Translations under genes and position numbers: made by a program
The notes under the pieces: model-generated
Told to the model about the DNA's origin: nothing
The model's database searches: none
The model's input: only the letters and a program-made list of their open reading frames with translations
Shown here: piece after piece, positions 1-9,632 of the stretch
Numbering within the stretch: position 1 is the stretch's first letter
How the letters are laid out: each line of letters starts with the position of its first letter
Assembly (NCBI RefSeq): GCF_009789235.1
Contig: NZ_WSTB01000005.1
Span: forward strand, 310,001 to 374,000
Source: Flavobacterium hydrocarbonoxydans
GTDB taxonomy: Bacteria > Bacteroidota > Bacteroidia > Flavobacteriales > Flavobacteriaceae
Reading direction: 5' to 3'
DNA: 64,000 nucleotides

Positions 1-294
1 CTTATTCGTGCGTAGGGTATACCAGTACCTTGAAAGCGTCTAAGATGAGTTCCGCGCCTTTTTTATGCTAAAAACTCTCCTTTCATTCTTAGCGATATTC
101 CTTTTTTTATTTAAGTTTTGCGTCATAATGTTAAACCTTTAAACGCTTATGTCTGTGAAATAAAAAATTTATCCTTCTTATGACCATTAAGACGTTTACT
201 TAATGCATAAAAAATGGCCCTCTACGACAGCGACTAAACTAGTATAGAGGACCGTAGCCAATCAAACTATCGTTTAACTAACCAATCCAATATT
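1..294. other. Left-edge non-coding region upstream of susC
   Basis: One frame is open from the left edge and stops at 41-43. It could be the last 13 codons of a gene lying mostly outside the window, but it is too short to identify. The rest has stops in all frames and is AT-rich. A weak inverted repeat (cctcta at 219-224, tagagg at 245-250) lies about 45 bases before the susC start and may belong to its leader. I saw no convincing TAnnTTTG promoter element and no tRNA. Confidence 0.35.
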
Positions 295-3200
295 ATGAAT
301 ATTTTTTCATTTTACAAGGATGGGAAAGCTCTTTATTGCCTATTTTTTATATGGCTCTGTTTTTCTTTTTCATCTCTTTATGCCACAAACTCTATTAGTC
401 GTAGTATTTCATTTGCTCAACAGTTTCAGGTTCAGGGAACTATTAGCGACGGCTCCAACCCGCTTCCAGGAGTAACCATCGCTATAAAAAGCAAAGGCAA
501 TTCTGCAACTATTTCCGATTATAGTGGTCAGTACACTCTTTCAGCTTCTCCTTCGGATACTTTAATTGTTTCTTTTATAGGATTTAAAACTATTCTTGTT
601 TCTGTCCAGAATCGTAAAACAATAGACATTTCATTAGAGTATGATACCACGACGCTAAAGGAAGTTAAGGTCAATGCAGGTTACTATTCTATTAAAGAAA
701 GTGAGCGTACAGGAAGTATTGCCCGAATCACTGCAAAAGATATTGAAAACCAACCCGTAACGAATGTACTTGCAACTATGCAAGGACGAATGGCCGGTGT
801 AAGCATTACGCAGACCACGGGGGTTCCCGGTGGAGGATTTGATATTAAAATTCGTGGACAGAACAGTATTCGAAGTGATGGAAATAATCCCCTGTACATC
901 ATTGATGGTGTTCCTTACGCCTCAGACCCAATAGGGTATAATCAGACTTCGTCCACATTTCCCAGCGTTACAAGTCCATTGAATAGCATAAATCCCGATA
1001 CAATAGAAAGCATTGAGATACTTAAAGATGCTGATGCCACCTCGATATATGGTTCAAGAGGAGCGAATGGAGTGGTGCTGATCACTACTAAAAAAGGTAA
1101 AGGAGGAAAAACTGTTGTGAGTGTTAAAGCTACAACAGGCGCTGGAACAGTAACTAAATTTATGAAGCTTATGGGTACCCAGCAGTATCTTGCCATGCGA
1201 AAACAGGCCTTTGTCAATGATGGTCTCACTCAGTATAATCCATGGGACTATGATATAAACGGAACATGGGATCAGAATCGTGAAACAGACTGGCAGAAAG
1301 AGTTTTTAGGAGGGACGTCGCAGATAACCGATCTGCAGGCTACACTCTCAGGTGGATCTGATAAAACGCAGTTTTTATTAAGCAGTTCGTACCACACAGA
1401 GTCCACCGTGTTTCCCGGCCAGTATATGTACAAGAAAGGAGGGACGCAGCTCAGTATGAGCCACCGCTCCGAAGATAATAGGTTCAAACTCACTTTTTCA
1501 GCGGGATACAATATTCAGGATAATGACCAGCCTGCATATGATCTTACTTCAAGCTCAAGATATCTTGCGCCAAATGCTCCTGCGCTGTATGACACCTCTG
1601 GAAATTTAAATTGGGAAAATGGAACTTGGCAAAACCCGCTTCGTTTCAGAGAAGCTAAGTTTAGATCCAAAACAAATGATCTTGTTACCAGTGCTGTATT
1701 ATCTTATGAAATACTGGATAATTTAGTGCTGAAAAGTAATTTTGGTTTTACAGATTTAAGGCATGAGGAAACCCGTACTTCTCCTTCCACCATCTATAAT
1801 CCTGCTTATCAGTTGACAAGTGCCTATTCGGGTATTTATTTAAATAATACAGACAGGCAGTCTTGGATAGTGGAGCCCCAGGTAAGTTGGGAAAAAGAAA
1901 TGACGTTTGGTAAAGTCAATATTCTGGCTGGAGGAACTTTTCAAAGCCAGACCACTGCGCGGCTGTATCAATTCGGAAGCGGTTTCACATCAAATGACTT
2001 GATCTATGACCTTGCATCAGCAGCTACTGTGCGGGTTTTATACAGTGATGATGCCCTGTATAAATATCAGGCGTTCTTCGGACGGATCAACTATAACTTG
2101 CAGGATCGTTATATTATAAATCTTACGGGAAGGCGTGACGGCTCTAGTCGATTTGGACCGGGAAATCAGTTTGCCAATTTTGGCGCCGTGGGAGCGGCAT
2201 GGATTTTCACCAAAGAAAGATTTTTAAAAGAGATCTCATGGCTGAGTTTTGGCAAACTGCGAGGAAGTTACGGAACAACCGGAAATGACCAGATTGGCGA
2301 CTACCAGTTTCTGGATACTTATATCTCTTCGGGATTTAATTATGATTCAAACGTGGGCTTGCAGCCTTCAAGGCTTTATAATCCTGACTTTGGATGGGAA
2401 ACAAATAAAAAAATTGAAGCTGCTCTTGAAGTGGGCATCCTGCAAGATAAAATATTTCTAACCGCCGCTTGGTATCAGAACCGCTCATCCAATCAGCTCG
2501 TGGGCATACCTTTGGCAGGAACTACCGGATTCCAGTCCATGCAGGCCAATTTAGATGCTGTTGTGCAAAACACAGGATTTGAATTCACTGTCCGGACTCA
2601 AAACTTCAATACTCAGAACTTTAAATGGACGACCAGCCTTAATCTTACTTTTGCCCGTAATAAACTTATTAGTTTTCCAGGACTTTCCGCGTCTCCATAC
2701 AATGAGAAATATCGAATCGGAGAACCCTTAAATATTGAGCTGAATTATAAATATACCGGTATTGACAGCCAGACAGGTATTTATCTTTTCGAGGATATTA
2801 ATAAGGATGGTGCCATATCGTTTCCCGAGGACAAACAAAGTGTAGTTGATTTCAACCCGCAGTACTTTGGCGGACTGCAAAATCAGCTCTCCTATAAACG
2901 ATGGAAGCTTGATTTCCTTTTTCAATTTGCAAAACAGGAGAATCGCAGCTATTACAATGGTTTTGCCGGACAGATGTCCAATCAGCCGGCAAGGGCTGCG
3001 GACAGCTGGATAAAGTCCGGTGATAATGCAGCACAGCAAATTTATACCAGCGGCTACAATGAAGATGCCGTCACTGCTGACTATCTTTATAACCAGAGCA
3101 CGGGTTCTATTACTGATGCGTCTTTTATTCGCCTAAAGAATATAGCTCTTTCCTATGACCTGCCTTTAGGTACGAAAAGTACACAGTGCCAGCTAATCCT

Positions 3201-3318
3201 GCAGGGGCAGAACCTGCTCACTTTTACAAAATATAAGGATGGCGATCCTGAATTTATAGCCTCAGGTTACCTGCCTCCCCTGAAAATCATTACTGCCGGA
3301 ATTCAACTCACTTTTTAA
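295..3318 (+). CDS. SusC/RagA-type TonB-linked outer-membrane receptor
   Basis: This is a TonB-dependent transporter of the SusC class, which forms the outer-membrane barrel that SusD caps. The N-terminus has a hydrophobic export segment (about residues 13-30), then a carboxypeptidase-regulatory-like beta-sandwich (about 45-115), then the plug with the usual signatures (IRGQNSIR, PLYIIDGVPY, DATSIYGSRGANGVVLITTKKG), then a barrel running to a terminal aromatic-rich strand. At 1007 residues it has normal SusC length. The susD gene starts 9 bases after its stop, so the two are surely co-transcribed. The substrate cannot be read directly. A downstream S9 peptidase, rather than glycoside hydrolases, suggests a peptide or protein ligand; that is inference. 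Confidence 0.93.
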   Translation: MNIFSFYKDGKALYCLFFIWLCFSFSSLYATNSISRSISFAQQFQVQGTISDGSNPLPGVTIAIKSKGNSATISDYSGQYTLSASPSDTLIVSFIGFKTILVSVQNRKTIDISLEYDTTTLKEVKVNAGYYSIKESERTGSIARITAKDIENQPVTNVLATMQGRMAGVSITQTTGVPGGGFDIKIRGQNSIRSDGNNPLYIIDGVPYASDPIGYNQTSSTFPSVTSPLNSINPDTIESIEILKDADATSIYGSRGANGVVLITTKKGKGGKTVVSVKATTGAGTVTKFMKLMGTQQYLAMRKQAFVNDGLTQYNPWDYDINGTWDQNRETDWQKEFLGGTSQITDLQATLSGGSDKTQFLLSSSYHTESTVFPGQYMYKKGGTQLSMSHRSEDNRFKLTFSAGYNIQDNDQPAYDLTSSSRYLAPNAPALYDTSGNLNWENGTWQNPLRFREAKFRSKTNDLVTSAVLSYEILDNLVLKSNFGFTDLRHEETRTSPSTIYNPAYQLTSAYSGIYLNNTDRQSWIVEPQVSWEKEMTFGKVNILAGGTFQSQTTARLYQFGSGFTSNDLIYDLASAATVRVLYSDDALYKYQAFFGRINYNLQDRYIINLTGRRDGSSRFGPGNQFANFGAVGAAWIFTKERFLKEISWLSFGKLRGSYGTTGNDQIGDYQFLDTYISSGFNYDSNVGLQPSRLYNPDFGWETNKKIEAALEVGILQDKIFLTAAWYQNRSSNQLVGIPLAGTTGFQSMQANLDAVVQNTGFEFTVRTQNFNTQNFKWTTSLNLTFARNKLISFPGLSASPYNEKYRIGEPLNIELNYKYTGIDSQTGIYLFEDINKDGAISFPEDKQSVVDFNPQYFGGLQNQLSYKRWKLDFLFQFAKQENRSYYNGFAGQMSNQPARAADSWIKSGDNAAQQIYTSGYNEDAVTADYLYNQSTGSITDASFIRLKNIALSYDLPLGTKSTQCQLILQGQNLLTFTKYKDGDPEFIASGYLPPLKIITAGIQLTF

Positions 3319-3327
3319 TTATCTGTC

Positions 3328-4731
3328 ATGAAAACAATCTCGTTTAAAATTATTTCTATACACCAATTATTGCTTTTCCAAGCAATAACAATAGTGTGTC
3401 TGAGCTCATGTGATTCTTTTGTAGAAGTTGATCTGCCAAAATCACAATTAACAACAGTTTCAGTATTTGATAACTATTCAACTGCAAACGCTGCACTGTC
3501 GGATATTTATTCTAAAATGAGGGATCAGGGTTTACTTTCCGGTACTGCGTCAGGAGTTTCTAATCAGCTGGGCAGTTATGCTGATGAGTTAACGTGCTTT
3601 GCAAGCCCTGGAGATCCGACCCTTCCGTTTTACACCAATACACTTTTGCCTGCAAATTCAACTATCACAGATTATTGGAATATCAGTTATAATCAGATTT
3701 ATGCAGCTAATGCAGTTATGGAAGGAGTGGAGCGAAGTAATGAATTAACTGCAATTGAAAAAGGGCAGTTAAAAGGTGAAGCTCTATTTATAAGGTCTTT
3801 GGTGCATTTTTATCTAACAAATCTCTATGGAGACATTCCTTATATTACTTCGACGAACCATAAGATCAATAACGCAGCTGAGAAGATTAAGGTCAAAGAG
3901 GTTTATGCCAAAGTTATTGTGGATTTGGAATCAGCGATAGCCCTGCTTGCACCTGACTATAAAAATGCAGAAAGAATACGGCCCAACCAATTTACGGCCA
4001 AAGCATTACTGGCAAGGGTATATCTGTATAACGAGTCATGGCCAGAAGCAGCAAACGCTGCATCAGCGGTATTAAATGCTGTAAATCTCTATGCTATTGA
4101 AGATAATCCATCCATTGTATTTATAAAAGGTTCCAAGGAAACACTTTGGCAGTTTCAGCCATCAGCTTCCGGAAAAAACACAGATGAAGCAGGTATTTTT
4201 ATATTTTTTTCAAGCCCTCCGCCCCTTGTGGCTATAAGTAATAATCTGATCACATCATTTGAAACAGATGACCTGCGAAAAACTAATTGGACTGCATCTA
4301 TTAGTGACGGTACTACTACGTGGTATCATCCCTATAAATATAAGGAGTTTGATTATACAGCTTCCTCAGTTGAGTACTCGGTGATATTTCGCCTAGCTGA
4401 ACAATATCTAATAAGAGCAGAAGCAAGGGCACATCAGGGAGATCTCATAGGTGCTAAAGAAGATTTAAATGTTATAAGAAAGCGCGCGGGGCTGGCCGAC
4501 ACAGAGGCTGTCTCCGGGCAGGAAATTATTAATGCTGTTTTACGCGAAAGAAGATGGGAACTGTTTACAGAATACGGACATCGTTTTTTTGATCTCAAAC
4601 GCTCGGGAGAAATTAATAGTGTTCTCTCTGTGTCAAAAGCAGGATGGAATTCGACAGATGTTTTATTCCCACTGCCTCAAAATGAGTTAAGTATAAATCC
4701 CAACCTGCGTCCACAGAATAGCGGATATTAA
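3328..4731 (+). CDS. SusD/RagB-type surface lipoprotein
   Basis: This is the surface ligand-binding lid of the SusC barrel encoded just upstream. The N-terminus is a lipoprotein signal with a lipobox ending at about Cys29 (LSSC), followed by the helical TPR-like SusD fold. The C-terminal SusD region is recognisable from IFRLAEQYLIRAEAR, then DLNVIRKRAGL, then RRWELFTEYGHRFFDLKRSG, and the ending LFPLPQNEL...NPNLRPQNSGY is typical. At 467 residues it is within the family range. The next gene follows within a few bases, so a susC-susD-peptidase operon is likely. Confidence 0.93.
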   Translation: MKTISFKIISIHQLLLFQAITIVCLSSCDSFVEVDLPKSQLTTVSVFDNYSTANAALSDIYSKMRDQGLLSGTASGVSNQLGSYADELTCFASPGDPTLPFYTNTLLPANSTITDYWNISYNQIYAANAVMEGVERSNELTAIEKGQLKGEALFIRSLVHFYLTNLYGDIPYITSTNHKINNAAEKIKVKEVYAKVIVDLESAIALLAPDYKNAERIRPNQFTAKALLARVYLYNESWPEAANAASAVLNAVNLYAIEDNPSIVFIKGSKETLWQFQPSASGKNTDEAGIFIFFSSPPPLVAISNNLITSFETDDLRKTNWTASISDGTTTWYHPYKYKEFDYTASSVEYSVIFRLAEQYLIRAEARAHQGDLIGAKEDLNVIRKRAGLADTEAVSGQEIINAVLRERRWELFTEYGHRFFDLKRSGEINSVLSVSKAGWNSTDVLFPLPQNELSINPNLRPQNSGY

Positions 4732-4788
4732 ATTATGATACCTCAAAATATTTTACCAGTCGGAATCAAGAAACAGGAATCTCTGTAT

Positions 4789-7398
4789 ATGAATCTCAAT
4801 TTTTTTTTAGTTTTATTTGTTATTTTGCCATTAGTAGCCTGTCCCTTATGGGGGCAGGTGGTGCAAAAGAAACAGTTGACTGAATTCGATTATCAGAAAT
4901 GGGGAGAACTAATAGTTGAAAATATTTCTCAAAATGGGCAGTGGATAAGTTACAGGATGATTTATGATAATGATATAGATACTTTATTTGTACGCAATAC
5001 AGCTAACCTTAAAACTTATAATTTTCCAAAAGGGATATTTCCTCGTTTTGCGGGTAATGGACATCTGATCTGTAAAGATAAAAATAACCTCAGGACTTTA
5101 AATTTAACTTCAGGAGATCAGGAAGCTTATCCCATGGATACACAGGTTGAATATTCATCCGCGAGAGACCAGATAATTACACTTTTAAAAAAAGACAAAA
5201 TTCTGCAAATCCTTAATTTATCAACTAATGAGGTCAAAACAATTCACGAAGTAGTCCACTTTTCCCTGAGCCCCAATGAAAAAGAGGTTATTATTTCGAT
5301 AAAAGAGAATTCTTATTATTCTGTTGGAATTCTAGGTTTGGATAATACCTCGGAAATAAACTGGATTATAAAGCAGGGGAGTGGTGAGTTTTACAACTTG
5401 ACATGGGAGGAAAATGGAAAAGCAGTCGCTTTTTACACCGCATCGGATTCAAATGATGATAGTATGAGTCTTTGTTTGTATAATCTGCAGCTAAAGAAAT
5501 TGTATAAGCTTGATGCAGGTGAGCAAAGTAATTTTCCTTTGGATAAAAATTTTGACAAGGATGGGACTTATCCATTAAGCATATCACCTGATTTAGAAAA
5601 GGTATTCTTTGGACTTGCTCCAAAAAACAGGCCTGCTCAAAAAAAAGCCAGTGATACAGTGGAAGTTTGGAATACTGCAGATAAGTGGATTTATCCCCGA
5701 GAACAAAGATCTGGGAGGTTTTACGAAAAAGCAAATCTGGCTGTGTGGTATCCTGCATCGGGAAATATTGTCCAAATTTCATCTGCGGATTTCCCCAGCG
5801 TTATGCTCAACGGCAATAAAACTATGGCAATTGTATCGAATCCTAAACAATATGAACCCCAGTTTGAAATTGAAGCTCCCAGGGATTATTATATAGTGAA
5901 TCTGGTTACAGGTGAAAAAGATATACTGGTCAGAAAACAGAGCGAAATCCATTCGGATCTGCTCCCATCTCCTTCGGGCAGGTTTATTGCGTACTATAGG
6001 GATAATAACTGGTGGATTTACGATGCTAAAATTAAATCTCACAAGAACATCACACAGAAAATCAAAGTGGCTTTCTTTGGCAGAGTCTTTATATTGGGTG
6101 GTGATTCCGCATATGGTAATCCCGGATGGACTCCAGGAGACAAAGAGATCTTATTGTATGATCAATATGATATTTGGGCGGTAAGGTATGATGGAACTTC
6201 ATTTAGAAGACTTACGAAGGGGAGGGAAAATAAAAATAAATTTAGATTAAGTACTCTGGGAGATTATGATCTTCTGGTCCAAAATTATGACGGCTGGAAA
6301 GGAGTTACTATAGATTTAAATGACAAGCTGATTCTTCGTGCAGAAGGCGATGACGGCAAGACTGGATATTACAGCTTGGAGAAAGACAGTGGCATGAAAC
6401 AAATATTGTATGGTGATAGTTATTTTGATAATATGCATTACATAAAAAAACATCATCTATATATCTATCAGCAGCAGAAATTTAATCTTCCGCCGCGGCT
6501 GGTTGTAAAAGAAAATAACAGTGTGGAAAAAATCATTTTTCAAAGCAATTCCCATTACAATAAATTTCAATGGGGAACGTCTGAACTTATTTCATACAGC
6601 AATTCAAAAGGAAAAGAATTACAGGGCATTTTATACTATCCAGCAAATTACAGTCCAAAAAAAAAGTATCCAATGATTGTTTATGTTTACGAAAAGCAAT
6701 CTCATGGACTTCATAAATATATTAATCCTACCTTATTTTCCGGCAGTGGCTTTAATGCATCTGTGCTAACAACAAATGACTATTTTATTTTATGTCCTGA
6801 TATTGAACATGAAACTGGAAAAGTTGGAGAGGATACGGTCGATTGTACTGTTAGTGCAACCCATCACATTATAAATAAAAATTTGGTTGATCCATTAAAA
6901 GTCGGTTTGATGGGACATTCTTTCGGAGGGTATGAGGTAAATTTTATAATTACCCAGACAGACCTTTTTGCTGCAGCTGTTTCTGGCGCTTCAATTGCAG
7001 ATCTTTACAGTTTTTATCTGACTGTAGGTTGGGACCTGAATATTTCTGATATGAGCCGTTTTCAAAGCCAGCAGTGGCGCATGGGGAAAACTCCTTTTGA
7101 GGATCCTGATTTATATTTAAAAAATTCTCCTATAGTAAATACAGCCGCTATTAAAACCCCTATTTTGTTATGGGCTGGAAAGGCAGACTGGCATGTCAAT
7201 TGGCAACAGAGTGTGGAATTTTATATGGCCCTGAGAAGATTGGGGAAATCTGCAACAATGCTTTTGTACCCGAATGAAAAGCATGTCTTAATGAAAGAAA
7301 AAAATCAAATAAATCTTAGTCTCAGAATCAGTCAATGGTTTGATTATTACCTTAAAAATGACCAGTCTGTTACATGGCCAGAAGAGGCAGTTAATTAA
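4789..7398 (+). CDS. S9 family prolyl-oligopeptidase-like serine peptidase
   Basis: This is a predicted exported serine peptidase of the S9 clan. It has an N-terminal beta-propeller-like region (about residues 30-560) and a C-terminal alpha/beta-hydrolase domain. The nucleophile motif GHSFGG gives Ser711; Asp800 lies in GKADWH and His832 in NEKHVLM, so the triad looks complete. I chose the ATG at 4789, not 4735, because it opens directly onto a signal peptide (MNLNFFLVLFVILPLVACPL); the 18 codons before it would bury that signal. It lies in the susCD operon and would be expected to trim peptides bound or imported by that pair. Whether it is periplasmic or cell-surface is not shown by the sequence. 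Confidence 0.88.
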   Translation: MNLNFFLVLFVILPLVACPLWGQVVQKKQLTEFDYQKWGELIVENISQNGQWISYRMIYDNDIDTLFVRNTANLKTYNFPKGIFPRFAGNGHLICKDKNNLRTLNLTSGDQEAYPMDTQVEYSSARDQIITLLKKDKILQILNLSTNEVKTIHEVVHFSLSPNEKEVIISIKENSYYSVGILGLDNTSEINWIIKQGSGEFYNLTWEENGKAVAFYTASDSNDDSMSLCLYNLQLKKLYKLDAGEQSNFPLDKNFDKDGTYPLSISPDLEKVFFGLAPKNRPAQKKASDTVEVWNTADKWIYPREQRSGRFYEKANLAVWYPASGNIVQISSADFPSVMLNGNKTMAIVSNPKQYEPQFEIEAPRDYYIVNLVTGEKDILVRKQSEIHSDLLPSPSGRFIAYYRDNNWWIYDAKIKSHKNITQKIKVAFFGRVFILGGDSAYGNPGWTPGDKEILLYDQYDIWAVRYDGTSFRRLTKGRENKNKFRLSTLGDYDLLVQNYDGWKGVTIDLNDKLILRAEGDDGKTGYYSLEKDSGMKQILYGDSYFDNMHYIKKHHLYIYQQQKFNLPPRLVVKENNSVEKIIFQSNSHYNKFQWGTSELISYSNSKGKELQGILYYPANYSPKKKYPMIVYVYEKQSHGLHKYINPTLFSGSGFNASVLTTNDYFILCPDIEHETGKVGEDTVDCTVSATHHIINKNLVDPLKVGLMGHSFGGYEVNFIITQTDLFAAAVSGASIADLYSFYLTVGWDLNISDMSRFQSQQWRMGKTPFEDPDLYLKNSPIVNTAAIKTPILLWAGKADWHVNWQQSVEFYMALRRLGKSATMLLYPNEKHVLMKEKNQINLSLRISQWFDYYLKNDQSVTWPEEAVN

Positions 7399-7410
7399 TT
7401 ATTTAAACAA

Positions 7411-7439
7411 CAATGCAGTTCTTTTTTAGAACTGCATTG
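7411..7439. terminator. Bidirectional hairpin terminator between convergent genes
   Basis: A perfect 12-base stem (caatgcagttct at 7411-7422 with agaactgcattg at 7428-7439) closes a loop of five T. It sits between the end of the + strand peptidase gene and the end of the - strand DUF6520 gene. The downstream T tract is weak. Confidence 0.65.
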
Positions 7440-7457
7440 CATTTAAGCATCCTTTGA

Positions 7458-7718
7458 TTAATTAGGACGATAAAGAACCTCCTGGCAGTTATTATCCTTT
7501 CCAAAAGCCTGTTGTCCATTGGCCTGACAGATTTGAGGTCTCGGTGTAGTGTTACAACTTACCGGAACATTACAGGGCAATTGAGCGCTGTTTATATATC
7601 CAGTTTTAGGGGCAGCCTTTGAAGCACTCTGCATTGAAGTGGTCAAAAAAGCACCTGAGATTCCCATTACTGCAACTAGTGCAAAGGGCATTGTCGATTT
7701 TAAAAATGTGGTTTTCAT
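7458..7718 (-). CDS. DUF6520 family small exported peptide with four cysteines
   Basis: This 86-residue protein begins with an export signal (MKTTFLKSTMPFALVAVMGISGAF, residues 1-24, charged then hydrophobic). A short mature part follows with cysteines at 49, 55, 64 and 78 and the phrase QQAFGKDNNCQEVLYR. I recognise this as the DUF6520 pattern of flavobacterial small secreted proteins; its function is unknown. Four cysteines in about 55 exported residues suggest disulfides. The gene upstream on the same strand encodes a MauE-type redox membrane protein, which would suit disulfide handling. Whether this peptide is a substrate, a signal or a bacteriocin-like product cannot be decided here. Confidence 0.75.
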   Translation of the reverse strand: MKTTFLKSTMPFALVAVMGISGAFLTTSMQSASKAAPKTGYINSAQLPCNVPVSCNTTPRPQICQANGQQAFGKDNNCQEVLYRPN

Positions 7719-7781
7719 AATAATATGTATTAAGGTTAAAATGATCTACTATTTTATACAGGTGTTCGATCTTATTCCTGG

Positions 7782-7793
7782 TACCGGCCGGTA
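7782..7793. repeat. 12-base perfect palindrome between mauE-like and DUF6520 genes
   Basis: The sequence taccggccggta is self-complementary and GC-rich in an AT-rich gap, 64 bases before the DUF6520 start on the - strand. It has no T tract, so it is not an ordinary terminator. It could be a protein-binding site or an RNA-processing hairpin; I cannot choose. Confidence 0.3.
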
Positions 7794-7821
7794 TACTTTT
7801 GTAAATTTTTATGGATGTCTG

Positions 7822-9339
7822 TTAATCAGTTTCCATCTCTTTTTTAAGGTTTTCCCTTAGCTCATACATCAATAGTTTTGTACCGATCATAACATACAAA
7901 TGTCTATCGGTTAAAAACAAAGATTTAAGTTTGTCATCTCCAATTTCAAAAATGGGAAAACTTAAAATATAACTGTTTTTTCTAATGTTATAAACATCAA
8001 TAACCGAAGCATGTTTCCAGATGGCAGGATCTTCATAAAATCCTGGAATTTTTGATTCTACAAGCAGCAGGTTGTTATGCAGAGTGCTTTGGGAATTAAC
8101 CATAACCGGCGGAGCGGACATCTTACGTACAGTTTCGTTTTTGAGATATGCTACCTTAATTTTTGCTTTGGAAATAGTATCGATGGTCTTGCCGCAGTAA
8201 TCTAATTTTCCATTCTTGTCTGCTACTATAATTTCATTCCGGTAAAAATACACATACACAGCCCTTTCCATTTTATTGCTGTACAGCAGCATGCCATCGG
8301 TATCAAAAATTCCGTCAATCTGCTGTATTAATAAATCCGGCGCATACTTGATTTTAGTGCCGTTTTCTGCTGAATATGTACCAAGAATGTTAGCAGATTT
8401 GACCCCGCTATTATTTCGAAAAATAAAAGTTGATTTATCAATTGGCTCCGCTGATGTAAAACGGGGAGGCTCTTTTAAATGAGAAGTAATCTTCCAGTTT
8501 TCAGTGCTGCCTGCATATATATAGGGAACAGTTCCATCCATTAAGTAAAAATGTTTTTCCCTTACTAAAGTTTTGATGGCACCAAGGGCAATACGGTGGC
8601 CATTAAGATCTATTTTATTTCTTTGCTGAAACTTGAATGAGGTATCGATCGATAAAATTTGAGAAGGTGTTGTGTAATTGCCCAAGTACAGTTTGCCTGT
8701 GCTACTGCCTGAGAAATAATAAGAATTATATTTTAAATCTGTGGAATGTACAAGGTGTACTGATCTCTTAATATAGCGTCTGATAAATGGATTTTTATGG
8801 TGCATAATTTCTTCAGATGATAGAAATAAAGCTATAACAAAGAATATACTTAATAGTATCGAAAAAGGAATAGTTTTAGCTGGCGACAATTTGTTTTTTA
8901 GACTATTATTCTCCGTTTTATATCGATGACTAAAAACTATTCCCAGCACCGCTATTCCAACAAAGAAAAGATTAAAGACTAAATGAACATTCCAGCTCAT
9001 TTTCTCTAAAATTCCGCCACAGGAACAGGGAACGAAAGAACTGTAATGCAGGACAATATAAATATATGCCGTAAACATAGTCATCAAACAGAGACAGGCA
9101 TACAAACCATAATTGCGGAATTTCGGAACAAAGAGTAGAAACGCAATTAAGAGCTCGAGAGTTGGGACCATCCATGATACGTACGATGCATAAGAACTCA
9201 ATAATGGGGATTGTCCAAGCTGCACCTGAAAATTCTCAAAATCCAATAATTTGCTCACAGCTGCATAAACAAATAGCATCACGTATAAAAGACATATTAT
9301 TTGTATGGTAATTGTTCTTATGTTTTTGTTTAATTCCAT
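7822..9339 (-). CDS. MauE/DoxX-type redox membrane protein with periplasmic propeller-like domain
   Basis: The N-terminal part (about residues 1-135) has four hydrophobic helices and a PCSCGG motif with Cys105 and Cys107, as in MauE-like proteins that handle disulfides for exported partners. A further hydrophobic segment follows at about 155-172. The remaining 330 residues are hydrophilic and beta-rich (repeated short strands such as KLYLGNY, RIALGAI, HLYVMIG), consistent with a periplasmic beta-propeller-like sensor or binding domain; that fold is inference. The DUF6520 peptide gene lies 103 bases downstream on the same strand. The pairing suggests oxidation or maturation of that peptide. 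Confidence 0.75.
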   Translation of the reverse strand: MELNKNIRTITIQIICLLYVMLFVYAAVSKLLDFENFQVQLGQSPLLSSYASYVSWMVPTLELLIAFLLFVPKFRNYGLYACLCLMTMFTAYIYIVLHYSSFVPCSCGGILEKMSWNVHLVFNLFFVGIAVLGIVFSHRYKTENNSLKNKLSPAKTIPFSILLSIFFVIALFLSSEEIMHHKNPFIRRYIKRSVHLVHSTDLKYNSYYFSGSSTGKLYLGNYTTPSQILSIDTSFKFQQRNKIDLNGHRIALGAIKTLVREKHFYLMDGTVPYIYAGSTENWKITSHLKEPPRFTSAEPIDKSTFIFRNNSGVKSANILGTYSAENGTKIKYAPDLLIQQIDGIFDTDGMLLYSNKMERAVYVYFYRNEIIVADKNGKLDYCGKTIDTISKAKIKVAYLKNETVRKMSAPPVMVNSQSTLHNNLLLVESKIPGFYEDPAIWKHASVIDVYNIRKNSYILSFPIFEIGDDKLKSLFLTDRHLYVMIGTKLLMYELRENLKKEMETD

Positions 9340-9468
9340 GACTTCAGGTAAAGTAATTAGTTGAAAAGTTCCTGATGAGTTATTAGGACTTGATAGGACC
9401 TCTATACTCTTTTGTAAATCTTAAAAAGCATCCAATAGGATCATGTATTTTGTTGATTACAACTAAGA

Positions 9469-9476
9469 CAAATTTA
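9469..9476 (-). promoter_or_regulatory. Possible -7 element for the mauE-like/DUF6520 operon
   Basis: Read on the - strand this is TAAATTTG, a match to the Bacteroidota -7 consensus TAnnTTTG. It lies 130 bases before the mauE-like start. The best upstream TTG is 26 bases away, longer than the usual 17-23, so the match is partial. Confidence 0.35.
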
Positions 9477-9578
9477 CAATGATCTGTTATTTTGGTTGTT
9501 ATCAAAAACAGGCACAGATTATTCAATAGCATTCAATTGTTAGTTAAAAAATAAGATTGCCTCCCAGCATAAAAAGGA

Positions 9579-9611
9579 GATGCCAATAAACAATATTTGT
9601 TTATTGGCATC
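9579..9611 (-). terminator. Terminator of the 97-residue gene
   Basis: A perfect 13-base stem (gatgccaataaac at 9579-9591 with gtttattggcatc at 9599-9611) is followed on the - strand by CC and a run of five T. It lies 21 bases after the stop of the - strand gene at 9633. Confidence 0.75.
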
Positions 9612-9632
9612 AATTGATTTTTTTAACTTTAA

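Noticed and set aside
1..294. tRNA or att site at the left edge
   Set aside because: No cloverleaf-like arms or T-loop sequence were found, and no matching direct repeat was seen near 38.1-38.4 kb.
9340..9632. Additional small gene between the mauE-like and 97-residue genes
   Set aside because: No frame longer than a few dozen codons with a plausible start. The region is accounted for by leader sequence and a terminator.
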